Assembly (NCBI GenBank): GCA_021781535.1
Contig: JAJXWO010000008.1
Span: forward strand, 1-64,000
Length of the DNA stretch: 64,000 nucleotides
DNA from: Deltaproteobacteria bacterium
Lineage (GTDB): Bacteria; Desulfobacterota; Desulfuromonadia; Geobacterales; Pseudopelobacteraceae
Reading direction: 5' to 3'
Shown here: one piece after another, positions 13,384-22,378 of the stretch
How positions within the stretch are numbered: the stretch's first letter is position 1
How the letters are laid out: the number at the start of each line of letters is the position of its first letter
The notes under the pieces: model-generated
The model's database searches: none
The model's input: the letters and a program-made list of their open reading frames with translations, nothing else
Told to the model about the DNA's origin: nothing
Program-made: the position numbers and the translations under genes

Positions 13384-13469
13384 CTTATTTAATTTCTGGA
13401 TAAATATTGAGAAAATAATCAGATTTATCAAGCTGCACAAGGGCTAATTTTATAAAGACATGGAAAGAC

Positions 13470-13597
13470 TTAACGCAAAGAAGCCAGGACGCGAAGGCGC
13501 TAGGAAAGGCGAAAGTTTTAGGGGGTAAACCAAGAAAAATCTTGTTATTTCTGTTGATTGCCCCTTGCGACCTTGCGCATTGGCATCCTTGCGTTAA
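13470..13597. repeat. Imperfect inverted-repeat element of the 'acgcaaagacgcgaagg' family
   Basis: Left arm ttaacgcaaagaagccaggacgcgaaggcgctagg and right arm ccccttgcgaccttgcgcattggcatccttgcgttaa are inverted, imperfect copies. Confidence 0.75.
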
Positions 13598-13752
13598 AGA
13601 ATCTGACCAGTTTTTGACTTGTAAAGGACGAGATTTGTGAGTGACACAATTTGTCACCACGCACTGCCGGAAATGGGTTGAAGAGAGACAGGCAGGGCGC
13701 GGGCAGGTTCTGTTTTTCTATGATTACGATGGTTTGTAAAAACAGTTGATCT

Positions 13753-13768
13753 TGGTCTTAATATTGCG
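13753..13768 (+). promoter_or_regulatory. Candidate sigma-54 (-24/-12) promoter for pilA-N
   Basis: TGGtcttaataTTGCg: GG-N10-GC with exact TTGC -12 element, 67 nt before the pilin ATG and just downstream of a sigma-54 activator gene. Confidence 0.6.
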
Positions 13769-13834
13769 TATAGGTATGCTGACTTCACAACCAAGCTCTG
13801 ATTCCGGAGCACAAACCATGAAAGGAGATACATT

Positions 13835-14059
13835 ATGTTGAACAAATTCAGAAGTAACAAAGGTTTTACCCTGATCGAGCTGCTGATCGTTGTGGCGATT
13901 ATCGGCATTCTGGCAGCCATTGCCATCCCGCAGTTCTCTGCTTACCGTGAGAAGGCCTATAATGCTGCGGCCAACTCCGACCTCAAGAACTGGAAAACCG
14001 CTGAGGAAGCATTTAACGCGGATTTTCAGACCTATCCGGCCGCTTACGACGCGATATAA
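13835..14059 (+). CDS. pilA: Short type IV major pilin (PilA-N, Geobacter e-pilin type)
   Basis: 74 aa, KG|FTLIELLIVVAIIGILAAIAIPQFSAYREKAYNAAANSDLKNWKT: class III signal and N-terminal helix matching Geobacter PilA-N; RBS aaaggaga. Confidence 0.95.
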   Translation: MLNKFRSNKGFTLIELLIVVAIIGILAAIAIPQFSAYREKAYNAAANSDLKNWKTAEEAFNADFQTYPAAYDAI

Positions 14060-14102
14060 CGGCTGATTGCTATCTAAACGAGTTTATACTACGGAGGATA
14101 AT

Positions 14103-14519
14103 ATGAAAAAAGTACTGTGCGGTATGTTTGTTATTCTGTCTTTTGCCGGTTCTGCATTTGGTGCTGCGTTGGATACGCATACCCCTACTACAGCCACCGG
14201 AATGTCTATTCGTGGCGGTGCTGATGCGACTACTGCTGCTGCTGCTGCAAGTCCATTGATTAAGTTTTCCACAGGGGTTTTGGGGTTGGTAAATTTTACA
14301 GCAACGGCTAACGTTAGTACCGGTTACGTGGTCGCAACCAGGCATATACAAGGTTCTAAATACTTTGCTACAGCAAATGATATTACAAATATTTACTGGA
14401 AACAGGCTGCAAAAGCAGCAGATGCAGCAGCAGCTATAACTGCAATGGGACAAGATATCGATTCATCCACGACATCATCGACCGTATTTGCTGCTGGTAA
14501 TGGCTGGACCTCATACTAA
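14103..14519 (+). CDS. PilA-C/Spc-like partner of the short pilin (GSU1497-like)
   Basis: MKKVLCGMFVILSFAGSAFGA signal peptide; TATGMSIRGGADAT...FSTGVLG...GYVVATRHIQGSKYFATANDITNIYWKQA...GWTSY. Located directly after pilA-N with RBS acggagga. ATG at 14103, not 14067. Confidence 0.8.
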   Translation: MKKVLCGMFVILSFAGSAFGAALDTHTPTTATGMSIRGGADATTAAAAASPLIKFSTGVLGLVNFTATANVSTGYVVATRHIQGSKYFATANDITNIYWKQAAKAADAAAAITAMGQDIDSSTTSSTVFAAGNGWTSY

Positions 14520-14550
14520 AAAAGTGAATTACTTTTTTTAGTTTTAGAAT

Positions 14551-14580
14551 AAGCGGGGTGTTTCGGCATCCCGCTTTTTT
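14551..14580 (+). terminator. Rho-independent terminator after pilA-N/pilA-C
   Basis: aagcggggtg-tttcgg-catcccgctttttt: GC stem followed by T6. Confidence 0.88.
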
Positions 14581-14689
14581 GTATGCAACACTATGCTTTA
14601 TAAGCAATTTGTAACAAATCTCAATAAGTATTTCCGGTTACTAGAAGCCAACCTGAATCAATGATTAGAAAAAGTAAAAAAGGAGATCA

Positions 14690-15487
14690 TTGAAAGTGAC
14701 ATCAATTATACGTATCACCCTGAAAGGGATCTTCCGTGACAGGGTTTTTCAGGGCATTATGGTGACAGGGTGTGCATTCCTGCTGATCCCGGTTGTGGCG
14801 TCGCTTTCCATGCGTCAAGTGACCGAACTTTCCCTGACGCTGTCCCTTTCGCTGATTTCATTCATTCTGCTGCTGCTGGCGGTATTTCTGGGCGGCACTT
14901 CGCTCTGGAAAGATATTGAACGGCGCTATACGTTCAGCGTGCTGGGTCTGCCGATTTCCCGACAGAGGTACATGGTCGGACGCTTTGGCGGGGTGGCCCT
15001 GTTTGTGCTGCTTGCCGCCGTAGTTCTGGGAGTGGCTGCTTTTGCCGTGGTGCTGTATGCGTCCACTCTCTATCCTCCGGAGAGGCCGGTTATCTGGTCA
15101 AATATGGTACTCTGTATCCTGTTTGATGCCCTCAAATATATCCTGCTGATTGCAGTTGCCTTTCTCTTTTCAACGGTCAGCACATCGTTTTTTCTGCCGG
15201 TATTCGGCACCATTGCCACTTTTTTGGCAGGCGGCGTTACCCAGCAGGTATATGAATTTGTCAATTCGCCGGCAGCCAAAGCTCTTTCCCCCCTCGTTAA
15301 GCAGCTTGCCACTGCTCTTTACTACATACTCCCGAATTTCGGTGCCTTTGATCTCAAGGTGAATGCAATCTACGGGCTGGCAATCCCATCTAACGGCTTG
15401 TTTCTTACCGTTGCCTATTTTATGGTGTATGCTGGGCTGCTGTTATCAGTTGCGGCAGCGATTTTTGCCCGGCGAGAAATGAGGTAA
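14690..15487 (+). CDS. ABC transporter permease (ABC-2 type), polysaccharide locus
   Basis: Six or so TM segments; TTG start with aggag RBS; in an operon with the ABC ATPase at 16368. Confidence 0.75.
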   Translation: MKVTSIIRITLKGIFRDRVFQGIMVTGCAFLLIPVVASLSMRQVTELSLTLSLSLISFILLLLAVFLGGTSLWKDIERRYTFSVLGLPISRQRYMVGRFGGVALFVLLAAVVLGVAAFAVVLYASTLYPPERPVIWSNMVLCILFDALKYILLIAVAFLFSTVSTSFFLPVFGTIATFLAGGVTQQVYEFVNSPAAKALSPLVKQLATALYYILPNFGAFDLKVNAIYGLAIPSNGLFLTVAYFMVYAGLLLSVAAAIFARREMR

Positions 15488-15490
15488 GCC

Positions 15491-16381
15491 ATGCTGCGGA
15501 CAGCCTCAAGCGGAGTTATATGCCTGGTTTTGTATGTTCTGTTAATTGTTCCCTTTACAACCTACCTCAAGAACAAGCCGTTTGTGGAAAAACTTGGCTA
15601 TGTGCCGGCGGTGAGCGTGCTCAAAAGCGTTGCTGCGGATCAGAAAGAGCTGGTTGCGGCGTCGTTTGTGCTGAAGGTTTTGATGTATTTTGGCGGGTTG
15701 ATTGAAAAATCTGAAAACCAGTTTGTCGTGCCGCCTGATTACAAGAGTATGTCGAGACTTTTGCACGGAGCCGTAAAGCTTGATCCCTACAATATGGACG
15801 CGTATTATTTTGCCCAGTCATTTCTTACCTGGGATGTGAAGCAGTACAAACTGGCCAATAACCTGCTTGATTACGGCATGACGTATCGCACCTGGGACTG
15901 GCAGCTCCCCTATTTTGCCGGATTCAACAGCTCTTTTTTTCTGCATGATTACAGTAAGGCCGCCGAGTACTACAAACGGGCAGCGGAGCTAAGCGGCAAT
16001 AATCTTTTTATAAACCTGACTGGTCGCTATCTGCAGGAGTCCGGTCAGACTGACCTAGCTATCGGCTACCTTTCCGCAATGGCAAAAGGAGAGAGAAATC
16101 CGGCCTTGAAGAAAACCTATCTGACACGTTTGGCCGCATTCAAGGAGACCCGCCGCATTGAAGTTGCCCGTGATCGCTATCGGAAAATACGGGGAACCAT
16201 GCCGAAAACGGTTGAACAGCTTGTTAGCGAAGGATTCCTTTTTCCACCTCCCAGAGATCCATACGGTGGACAATTTTACCTCGAAGCGGATGGAAAAGTG
16301 GCAACAACAAGTAAGTATGCGTTTGCAGGGGTGAAGAAGAATAGTACGTCACGTGCAGGAGAGACAGATGAACGCCATTGA
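15491..16381 (+). CDS. TPR-like membrane-anchored protein
   Basis: N-terminal TM then helical repeats (DPYNMDAYYFAQSFLTW..., YSKAAEYYKRAAELSGNNLFINLTGRYLQESGQTDLAIGYLSAMA). Confidence 0.65.
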   Translation: MLRTASSGVICLVLYVLLIVPFTTYLKNKPFVEKLGYVPAVSVLKSVAADQKELVAASFVLKVLMYFGGLIEKSENQFVVPPDYKSMSRLLHGAVKLDPYNMDAYYFAQSFLTWDVKQYKLANNLLDYGMTYRTWDWQLPYFAGFNSSFFLHDYSKAAEYYKRAAELSGNNLFINLTGRYLQESGQTDLAIGYLSAMAKGERNPALKKTYLTRLAAFKETRRIEVARDRYRKIRGTMPKTVEQLVSEGFLFPPPRDPYGGQFYLEADGKVATTSKYAFAGVKKNSTSRAGETDERH

Positions 16382-17231
16382 GATAACAGGGTTGTGTAAA
16401 CAGTTTACCGGCAAGAGAATGAAAAAAGTCGATGCTCTGAAAGGGCTTGACCTCACAATAGAAGCGGGGGAAGTGTTCGGCTTTCTGGGCCCGAATGGCG
16501 CCGGGAAGAGTACCACCATCAAATTGGTGATGGGACTTCTGCGGCCGACCGCTGGCACTGCGCAAATTATGGGGATGAATGCCGGTCAGGCTGAATCGCG
16601 TCGCACCGTTGGTTTCCTCCCGGAAAACCCGGCATTCTACGATTACCTGAGCGCCGAAGAGTATATCGCTTTTGTCGGATCGCAATTCAAGATGGACGCG
16701 GCGGTATTACGTCAACGCTCGGAAGAGGTCCTCCAAAGGCTGGATCTGTGGGAGGCCCGCAAGCGTCCCATGCGCGGCTACAGCAAGGGAATGGTGCAGC
16801 GGGTGGGGTTGGCGCAGGCGCTTGTCCATGATCCGGATGTGTATATCCTGGATGAGCCGATGAGCGGCCTGGACCCGATTGGGCGCGCCCTGGTGAAGGA
16901 TATCATTCTCGACCTTAAAAAACGGGGCAAGTGCGTCTTCTTCAGTACTCATATTACCGATGATGTTGAAAAGGTGTGTGACCGGGTTGGCGTAATCAAC
17001 AGGGGGCAATTGCTGGTGGTGGACAGTGTGGCAAACATCCTGCAGCGTGGCGTTGAGGGGTATACCGTACGTGTCATCTCTCCCAGTGGCCACACTGAAG
17101 AGCTGTTTGTTGAAAAAACCGATTTGCAGTCTTTTATCCAGCAGGCAACCAGCAATAATCAATCAATTGAGCAGATCGAGCCGCGCCGCAAAGACATGGA
17201 GGCTTTTTTCCTTGAAATCGTGGCCCAGTAA
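16368..17231 (+). CDS. ABC transporter ATP-binding protein (XapD-like position)
   Basis: MNAIEITGLCKQFTGKRMKKVDALKGLDLTIEAGEVFGFLGPNGAGKSTTIKLVMG; YSKGMVQRVGLAQALVHDPDVYILDEPMSGLDP. Confidence 0.92.
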   Translation: MNAIEITGLCKQFTGKRMKKVDALKGLDLTIEAGEVFGFLGPNGAGKSTTIKLVMGLLRPTAGTAQIMGMNAGQAESRRTVGFLPENPAFYDYLSAEEYIAFVGSQFKMDAAVLRQRSEEVLQRLDLWEARKRPMRGYSKGMVQRVGLAQALVHDPDVYILDEPMSGLDPIGRALVKDIILDLKKRGKCVFFSTHITDDVEKVCDRVGVINRGQLLVVDSVANILQRGVEGYTVRVISPSGHTEELFVEKTDLQSFIQQATSNNQSIEQIEPRRKDMEAFFLEIVAQ

Positions 17232-18927
17232 CAGCTGGTTGCGGCATCCGTTATCCGCTCCCGTACTGCTGGTTGCCGTGATTCTGGCTGTGTATTATCC
17301 TGCCATGTCCAGCGGCATACTTCCGATTGATGATCCGGGCATCTTTGACCTGTTCTCCGCTTCCCCACATCTGTCCACTGTTCTGCTTCCCGGCAACGGT
17401 TATTACTACCGACCGCTCGTCGAGCTCTCCTTTTACCTTGATAACGTGCTGTGGGGGATGGAACCGTCCACCATGCACCTGGAAAACATACTGCTGCACT
17501 GTGCTAACAGCCTGGTGGTATATTTGCTGGCGCGCAGAATTTCTTGCGATGACGAAACCCCGGTTATTCCGCTGCTGGCGGCACTGCTGTTTGCCCTCCA
17601 CCCGGTCAACGTGGAAGCGGTTGCCTGGATTGCCGGCAGAACCGACCCCCTGATTACACTGTTTGTGCTTTCTGCTACTTATTTTTTGCTGCGCTGGATT
17701 GATCAGCCGCAGTGGCAGGATATGACCGTCGCCCTGTTTCTGTTTGGCGCTGCTCTTCTTACGAAGGAAACGGCGCTTGCCTTCGGTGCGGTTGTGCTTC
17801 TGCTTATCCTGACCTGGCCGGGAGAGGCTACGAAAAGGCAACGGTTTAATGCGGTCGCTATCATGGCCGTACCTGGCGTGCTGCTGGTGATATTTGTTCT
17901 GATCTTCCGTAGCGGCACGAGCGGTCTGAACAGATTTTTATCCGGCACAGATCTACCGGTTACACATGGTCTTTGGCAGGCGCTGATTGCGCTCGGCTTC
18001 TACGCCAGGAAGCTGATTGTTCCCTTTCCACTTAATTTTGCCATAAATGAAGTAAATCCACGTAATGGTTTGGTGTGTTTAGCGCTTTTCCCGGTCCTGT
18101 GGTGGCTGTTTCGTCGCTCTCGGCTGTCGGGAATTCTTTTTACCTCGGCGGTGCTCCTTATCCTGCCGGCAATACTGGTCGCAGTAAAACAGGTTGCCTG
18201 GACACCCTTTGCCGAGCGCTATCTATACCTGTCAACGGCTTTTATTGCTCTGGGGGTGGTCGGCCTCTGTGGAATATGGCAGCAAAAATACCCTGTTGTG
18301 CTGCAGACTTTTTTTGTCCTGTTGCTTTGTGGATTTGCTCTAAGTAGTTTTCAACGTAATCTCCTCTTGGATGATCATCTCGCCTTCTTTCAGGATGCAG
18401 TTGCCAAGTCACCGGAATTTGGATCAGCTTATTATTCTCTGGGTGGTGAACTGATACAAAAGGGTAAAATTGATCAGGCTGCAATGGCATTTGCGACTGC
18501 TGAGCGGTTGAATCAACGGGATTCAATGCGCTACCCGATTAAATCAAGCATTATGGGGACATTGCTTGCCAAAGGTAGCTATCTAGAGGCCAGGACGTAC
18601 TTTTTCCAGTTGTTTAAGAAAAAGCAAGATGCCCCTGTCGATTTTTTGGAAATTCTCTATGTAGCCGACGGCAAAAGGCTTGAGTCCGTAAAAAAAGAGG
18701 GGAAACCTCAATTGGCTGACGATCTGCTGGAGACCCTTGGATTGCTCTATCTGAAGAAACCGGATCCATTCTGGCTGTACCGGAGTGGCCAGATCGCACT
18801 GGTTGCCGGTAAGAGTGTTGAGGCTGCTGATTTCTTCCGTAGGGCATATGCCGCTGCCCCGATGGATGCACATTATAAAGCTGCTGCCAAAACATATTTT
18901 CTGAGGCTGGAAGACGGAAAACTATGA
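17212..18927 (+). CDS. Multi-TM TPR/glycosyltransferase-39-like membrane protein
   Basis: Multiple TM helices, LLFALHPVNVEAVAWIAGRTDPLITLFVLSATYFLLRW (typical of TMTC/GT39-like O-glycosylation proteins), C-terminal TPRs. TTG at 17212 with ggagg RBS preferred over the track start at 17026. Confidence 0.75.
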   Translation: MKSWPSNSWLRHPLSAPVLLVAVILAVYYPAMSSGILPIDDPGIFDLFSASPHLSTVLLPGNGYYYRPLVELSFYLDNVLWGMEPSTMHLENILLHCANSLVVYLLARRISCDDETPVIPLLAALLFALHPVNVEAVAWIAGRTDPLITLFVLSATYFLLRWIDQPQWQDMTVALFLFGAALLTKETALAFGAVVLLLILTWPGEATKRQRFNAVAIMAVPGVLLVIFVLIFRSGTSGLNRFLSGTDLPVTHGLWQALIALGFYARKLIVPFPLNFAINEVNPRNGLVCLALFPVLWWLFRRSRLSGILFTSAVLLILPAILVAVKQVAWTPFAERYLYLSTAFIALGVVGLCGIWQQKYPVVLQTFFVLLLCGFALSSFQRNLLLDDHLAFFQDAVAKSPEFGSAYYSLGGELIQKGKIDQAAMAFATAERLNQRDSMRYPIKSSIMGTLLAKGSYLEARTYFFQLFKKKQDAPVDFLEILYVADGKRLESVKKEGKPQLADDLLETLGLLYLKKPDPFWLYRSGQIALVAGKSVEAADFFRRAYAAAPMDAHYKAAAKTYFLRLEDGKL

Positions 18928-19763
18928 CAGCCTATCTGACTCTGCTACGACCTGCCCAGTGGCTGAAAAATCTGATGCTGTTCTTTCCACCATTTCTGGC
19001 CGGTCAGATATTGTTGCCTGGAATAGTCACCAGAGGGATAGTGCCATTTGGTGCTTTTTGCCTTGTCTCCAGTGCCGGATATATCCTGAATGATCTTCTG
19101 GATCGTAACCGGGATGTTCATCATCCTCGGAAGTGCTTGCGACCGATATCCTCCGGTGCTGTTAGTTTGCTTGGCGCAAGCATACTCTCTGCGTTTCTGC
19201 TGATGAGTGGTCTGGTGCTGGCAGGTTTCTTATCATCCCGCTTCCTTTTGCTGCTGGCCGGTTATGCCGTCATTACCACTGCGTATTCTGTGCTTCTTAA
19301 AACCATACCAGTTGTTGATCTATTCTGTATTTCTGCAGGTTTTCTGATCCGCCTTCAGGCTGGTGGTGAGTTGTTCCATGTGTCAATATCACCGTGGCTG
19401 TTTTTAACCGTTTTTTTATTGGCCGTTTTTCTCGGCACTGGTAAACGTGTAAGTGAGTCACACTCTCTGGGTACTATGGCCGGTGAACACCGCACAAGTC
19501 TGACACTCTATCCGCCAGGGTTTCTGGATGGTATTATGTATATGACCGGTGGGGCCGTACTGCTTACCTATGCTATGTACACGCTGAATAGACATACGCT
19601 TATATACAGCGTTCCACTCTGTCTCTTCGGGTTACTCCGCTACATGTTCCTGGTCAGCACAGGCAAGGGTGGGGATCCGGCTGAATCACTGCTGAAGGAC
19701 CGGTCGCTCTTTGTGGTGGGGGTAGTGTGGGTGATGATGGTGTCCTGGAGCATTTACCCGTGA
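18924..19763 (+). CDS. UbiA-family prenyltransferase (decaprenyl-phosphate phosphoribosyltransferase-like)
   Basis: LRPAQWLKNLMLFFPPFLAGQIL, YILNDLLDRNRDVHHPRKCLRPISSG (NDxxDxxxD motif), multiple TM. Confidence 0.88.
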   Translation: MTAYLTLLRPAQWLKNLMLFFPPFLAGQILLPGIVTRGIVPFGAFCLVSSAGYILNDLLDRNRDVHHPRKCLRPISSGAVSLLGASILSAFLLMSGLVLAGFLSSRFLLLLAGYAVITTAYSVLLKTIPVVDLFCISAGFLIRLQAGGELFHVSISPWLFLTVFLLAVFLGTGKRVSESHSLGTMAGEHRTSLTLYPPGFLDGIMYMTGGAVLLTYAMYTLNRHTLIYSVPLCLFGLLRYMFLVSTGKGGDPAESLLKDRSLFVVGVVWVMMVSWSIYP

Positions 19764-20731
19764 ACCGGGTCTATGTTATTCTTGTTAACTGGAACGGCTG
19801 GCAAGATACGATTGAATGTCTGCAAAGTCTGCTGCTCCTGGAATACCCGGATTTTAGAATTGTTGTCTGTGACAATGGTTCCGGCGATGATTCTTTTCTA
19901 GAGATCAGGAACTGGGCGGTTCGTCAGGAGGTATCGTTTGCTGAGTACCTGCGTACAGAAGCTGAAACAGGTGGTTCGCTGGCTGTATATCCTGTACTGA
20001 CAATTATCCAAAACGGTGAAAACCTGGGTTTTGCAGGGGGCAATAACGTTGGATTACGTTATGCGATTGCGCGGGGTGATGCCGGATATTGCTGGCTGTT
20101 AAATAATGATACGGTCGTAGAACCTGATGCCTTAACTCACTTGGTAGAACGGATGCAGCAACAATCTTCTCTTGGGATATGTGGTTCTACTATTCTTTTG
20201 TGTCATGATCGTAAGCAGATTCAGGCGCTTGGCGGTGGTCATTATTGCCGGTGGATTGGGTTGCCATGGCACTACGGACGTTTTAGCAAATGGGGAAAAG
20301 GAGTAAACCAGCAGCGGGCAGAGGCATGGATGAACTATGTTGAGGGCGCTTCGATGCTTGTGTCCCGGCAGTTTCTTGATGAGGTTGGCCTGTTGTGTGA
20401 AGACTATTTTCTCTATTTTGAAGAGGCTGACTGGGCGATCCGGGCAGACGGTCGCTTCAGTCTTGGGTATGCAGCTCAGAGTGTCGTATATCACAAAGTC
20501 GGTGGCAGTATCGGCACTAGCAGCAATCCTGCAAAAATGAGTTATACCAGCGACTATTTCAATATCCGTAATCGCCTCCTGTTTACCCGACGTTTTTATC
20601 CGTCTGCACAGCCGACTGTCTGGTTAGTCATTGTCGGGGCTCTTCTACTACGCCTTTGTCTTGGTAAATGGGATCGGGCAGCGATGATTTTCCGGTTGTT
20701 GTGCAACCGTTGTGACGGTACTAAACCATGA
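19760..20731 (+). CDS. Glycosyltransferase family 2
   Basis: VNRVYVILVNWNGWQDTIECLQSLL...VVCDNGSGDDS...NLGFAGGNNVGLRYA...WLLNNDTVVEP. GTG start at 19760 overlaps the preceding stop. Confidence 0.93.
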   Translation: MNRVYVILVNWNGWQDTIECLQSLLLLEYPDFRIVVCDNGSGDDSFLEIRNWAVRQEVSFAEYLRTEAETGGSLAVYPVLTIIQNGENLGFAGGNNVGLRYAIARGDAGYCWLLNNDTVVEPDALTHLVERMQQQSSLGICGSTILLCHDRKQIQALGGGHYCRWIGLPWHYGRFSKWGKGVNQQRAEAWMNYVEGASMLVSRQFLDEVGLLCEDYFLYFEEADWAIRADGRFSLGYAAQSVVYHKVGGSIGTSSNPAKMSYTSDYFNIRNRLLFTRRFYPSAQPTVWLVIVGALLLRLCLGKWDRAAMIFRLLCNRCDGTKP

Positions 20732-21453
20732 ACAGCACTGGTAAAATATCTGTCATCACAGTGGTTAAGAATGGAGTATGTCAGCTTGAAGAGACCATAC
20801 GTAGCGTTATTGATAAAAAGACAACGGCTGATATTGAATATCTTGTAATCGACGGAGATTCGACGGACGGAACCACTGATATTATTAAAAAATATTCTGA
20901 TCATATTTCCTATTGGGTCAGCGAGCCGGATAACGGTATTTACGATGCGATGAACAAGGGATGGGCAGCGGCAGCGGATGACAGTTTCATTCTGTTTCTT
21001 GGTGCCGGAGACAGGATCATCTCGCTCCCGGATGTCATAGGCTGTTGCAGTCGAAACGATGTGCTGTACGGTCCGGTTCGAATGGGCGGGAAAAAGGTAT
21101 TCAAACCAAGAACTGATTTCCACTTGAAGTTGTATAATTCGCTTCACCATCAGGCGGTTCTGGTGAATAAGGCGCTTCATCCACTTCCACCGTTCAACTG
21201 CCGCTACCGGATTTATGCGGATTTCGACTTCAATCAGCGACTGAAAAGGAGCGGAGCAAAATTTGTCTATTCGCCCGAGTTTATCGGATACGCCCACCCT
21301 GGCGGTGTGAGTGACCAAAATTGTTTTCCAGAAGCATTATCTGTGATTTCAGCTAATTTTGGCTTTATGTATGTGTTACTGGCGCTTTCAGGATATTATG
21401 CAATGAAGATTTTTCCGATTCTGAAGCGGTTGCGCCCATTCCAGGAAACTTAA
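20728..21453 (+). CDS. Glycosyltransferase family 2
   Basis: ISVITVVKNGVCQLEETIRSVIDKKTTADIEYLVIDGDSTDGTTDIIKKYSDHISYWVSEPDNGIYDAMNKG. Confidence 0.93.
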   Translation: MNSTGKISVITVVKNGVCQLEETIRSVIDKKTTADIEYLVIDGDSTDGTTDIIKKYSDHISYWVSEPDNGIYDAMNKGWAAAADDSFILFLGAGDRIISLPDVIGCCSRNDVLYGPVRMGGKKVFKPRTDFHLKLYNSLHHQAVLVNKALHPLPPFNCRYRIYADFDFNQRLKRSGAKFVYSPEFIGYAHPGGVSDQNCFPEALSVISANFGFMYVLLALSGYYAMKIFPILKRLRPFQET

Positions 21454-21466
21454 CAAGAAAGCGAAC

Positions 21467-22306
21467 ATGGGCAAAGAAGAAATTTCACAACTAGAATTGC
21501 TGATCGAGCCGAATAGACCGGCACTCCATTACTGGCGCGATGTCTGGCGATATCGTGAACTGTTCTGGTTTCTTGTCTGGCGGGACATTCTCGTTCGCTA
21601 CAAACAGACGGTGATCGGTGTCGCCTGGAGTGTTATCAGGCCGCTTGCGACCATGCTCGCCTTTACAGTGGTTTTTGGGCTGCTGGCAAAACTGCCGTCC
21701 GCCGGGGTGCCATACCCGTTGCTGGTTTTTGCGGCGATGCTCCCCTGGAACTTTTGCGCCAACGCCCTTTCTGAAAGTTCCGGCTCGCTGATCGGCAACG
21801 CCAACCTGCTTACCAAGGTTTATTTCCCGCGCATCATCATTCCGGTTAGCAGTATTATTGTCAGTTTGATAGATTTTGCCATCTCACTGGTAATTATGGC
21901 ATGTATCATGCTTTGGTATGGGTATCTACCTGACTGGCGGATAGTCATGCTGCCGATGTTTCTGCTGCTGGCCTTTCTGCCGGTGGCAGGCGCAGGCCTT
22001 TGGTTTGCGTCCTTGAATGTCAAATATCGTGATTTCCGTTATGTAGTACCGTTCATGCTGCAGTTTGGCCTGTATGTCTCCCCGGTCGGTTTTGCCAGCA
22101 GCATCGTCCCGGAAAAGTGGCGCCTGCTCTATGCGCTTAACCCCATGGTGGGTGTAATTGACGGTTTCAGGTGGGCTTTGCTGAACGGGAGTGTCGGATT
22201 GTACTGGCCGGGCCTCGTGCTTTCAACCGCCCTTTCGCTGGCGCTGCTGGTGACAGGACTCTGGTTTTTCAGGAAAACCGAGCGTATACTTGCAGATGTG
22301 ATATGA
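21467..22306 (+). CDS. wzm: Polysaccharide ABC exporter permease (Wzm type)
   Basis: YRELFWFLVWRDILVRYKQTVIGVAWSVIRPLATMLAFTVVFG...; ABC-2 permease of O-antigen/teichoic acid export family. Confidence 0.93.
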   Translation: MGKEEISQLELLIEPNRPALHYWRDVWRYRELFWFLVWRDILVRYKQTVIGVAWSVIRPLATMLAFTVVFGLLAKLPSAGVPYPLLVFAAMLPWNFCANALSESSGSLIGNANLLTKVYFPRIIIPVSSIIVSLIDFAISLVIMACIMLWYGYLPDWRIVMLPMFLLLAFLPVAGAGLWFASLNVKYRDFRYVVPFMLQFGLYVSPVGFASSIVPEKWRLLYALNPMVGVIDGFRWALLNGSVGLYWPGLVLSTALSLALLVTGLWFFRKTERILADVI

Positions 22307-22343
22307 GATAGGTCTATACCGTTATTAGCTTTAAACCAATTAT

Positions 22344-22370
22344 CACGCAAAACCGCGAAGACGCAAAGAG
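22344..22370. repeat. Copy of 'acgcaaagacgcgaagacgcaaag' repeat, left of GxxExxY ORF
   Basis: cacgcaaaaccgcgaagacgcaaagag; near-identical copy at 22777-22806. Confidence 0.8.
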
Positions 22371-22378
22371 AGTCTGTA

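Noticed and set aside
16224-18873. Several 80-200 aa minus-strand ORFs (16224-16685, 16707-17162, 17251-17841, 18242-18526)
   Set aside because: All antisense to the ABC ATPase and TPR membrane protein; compositionally odd translations without motifs.
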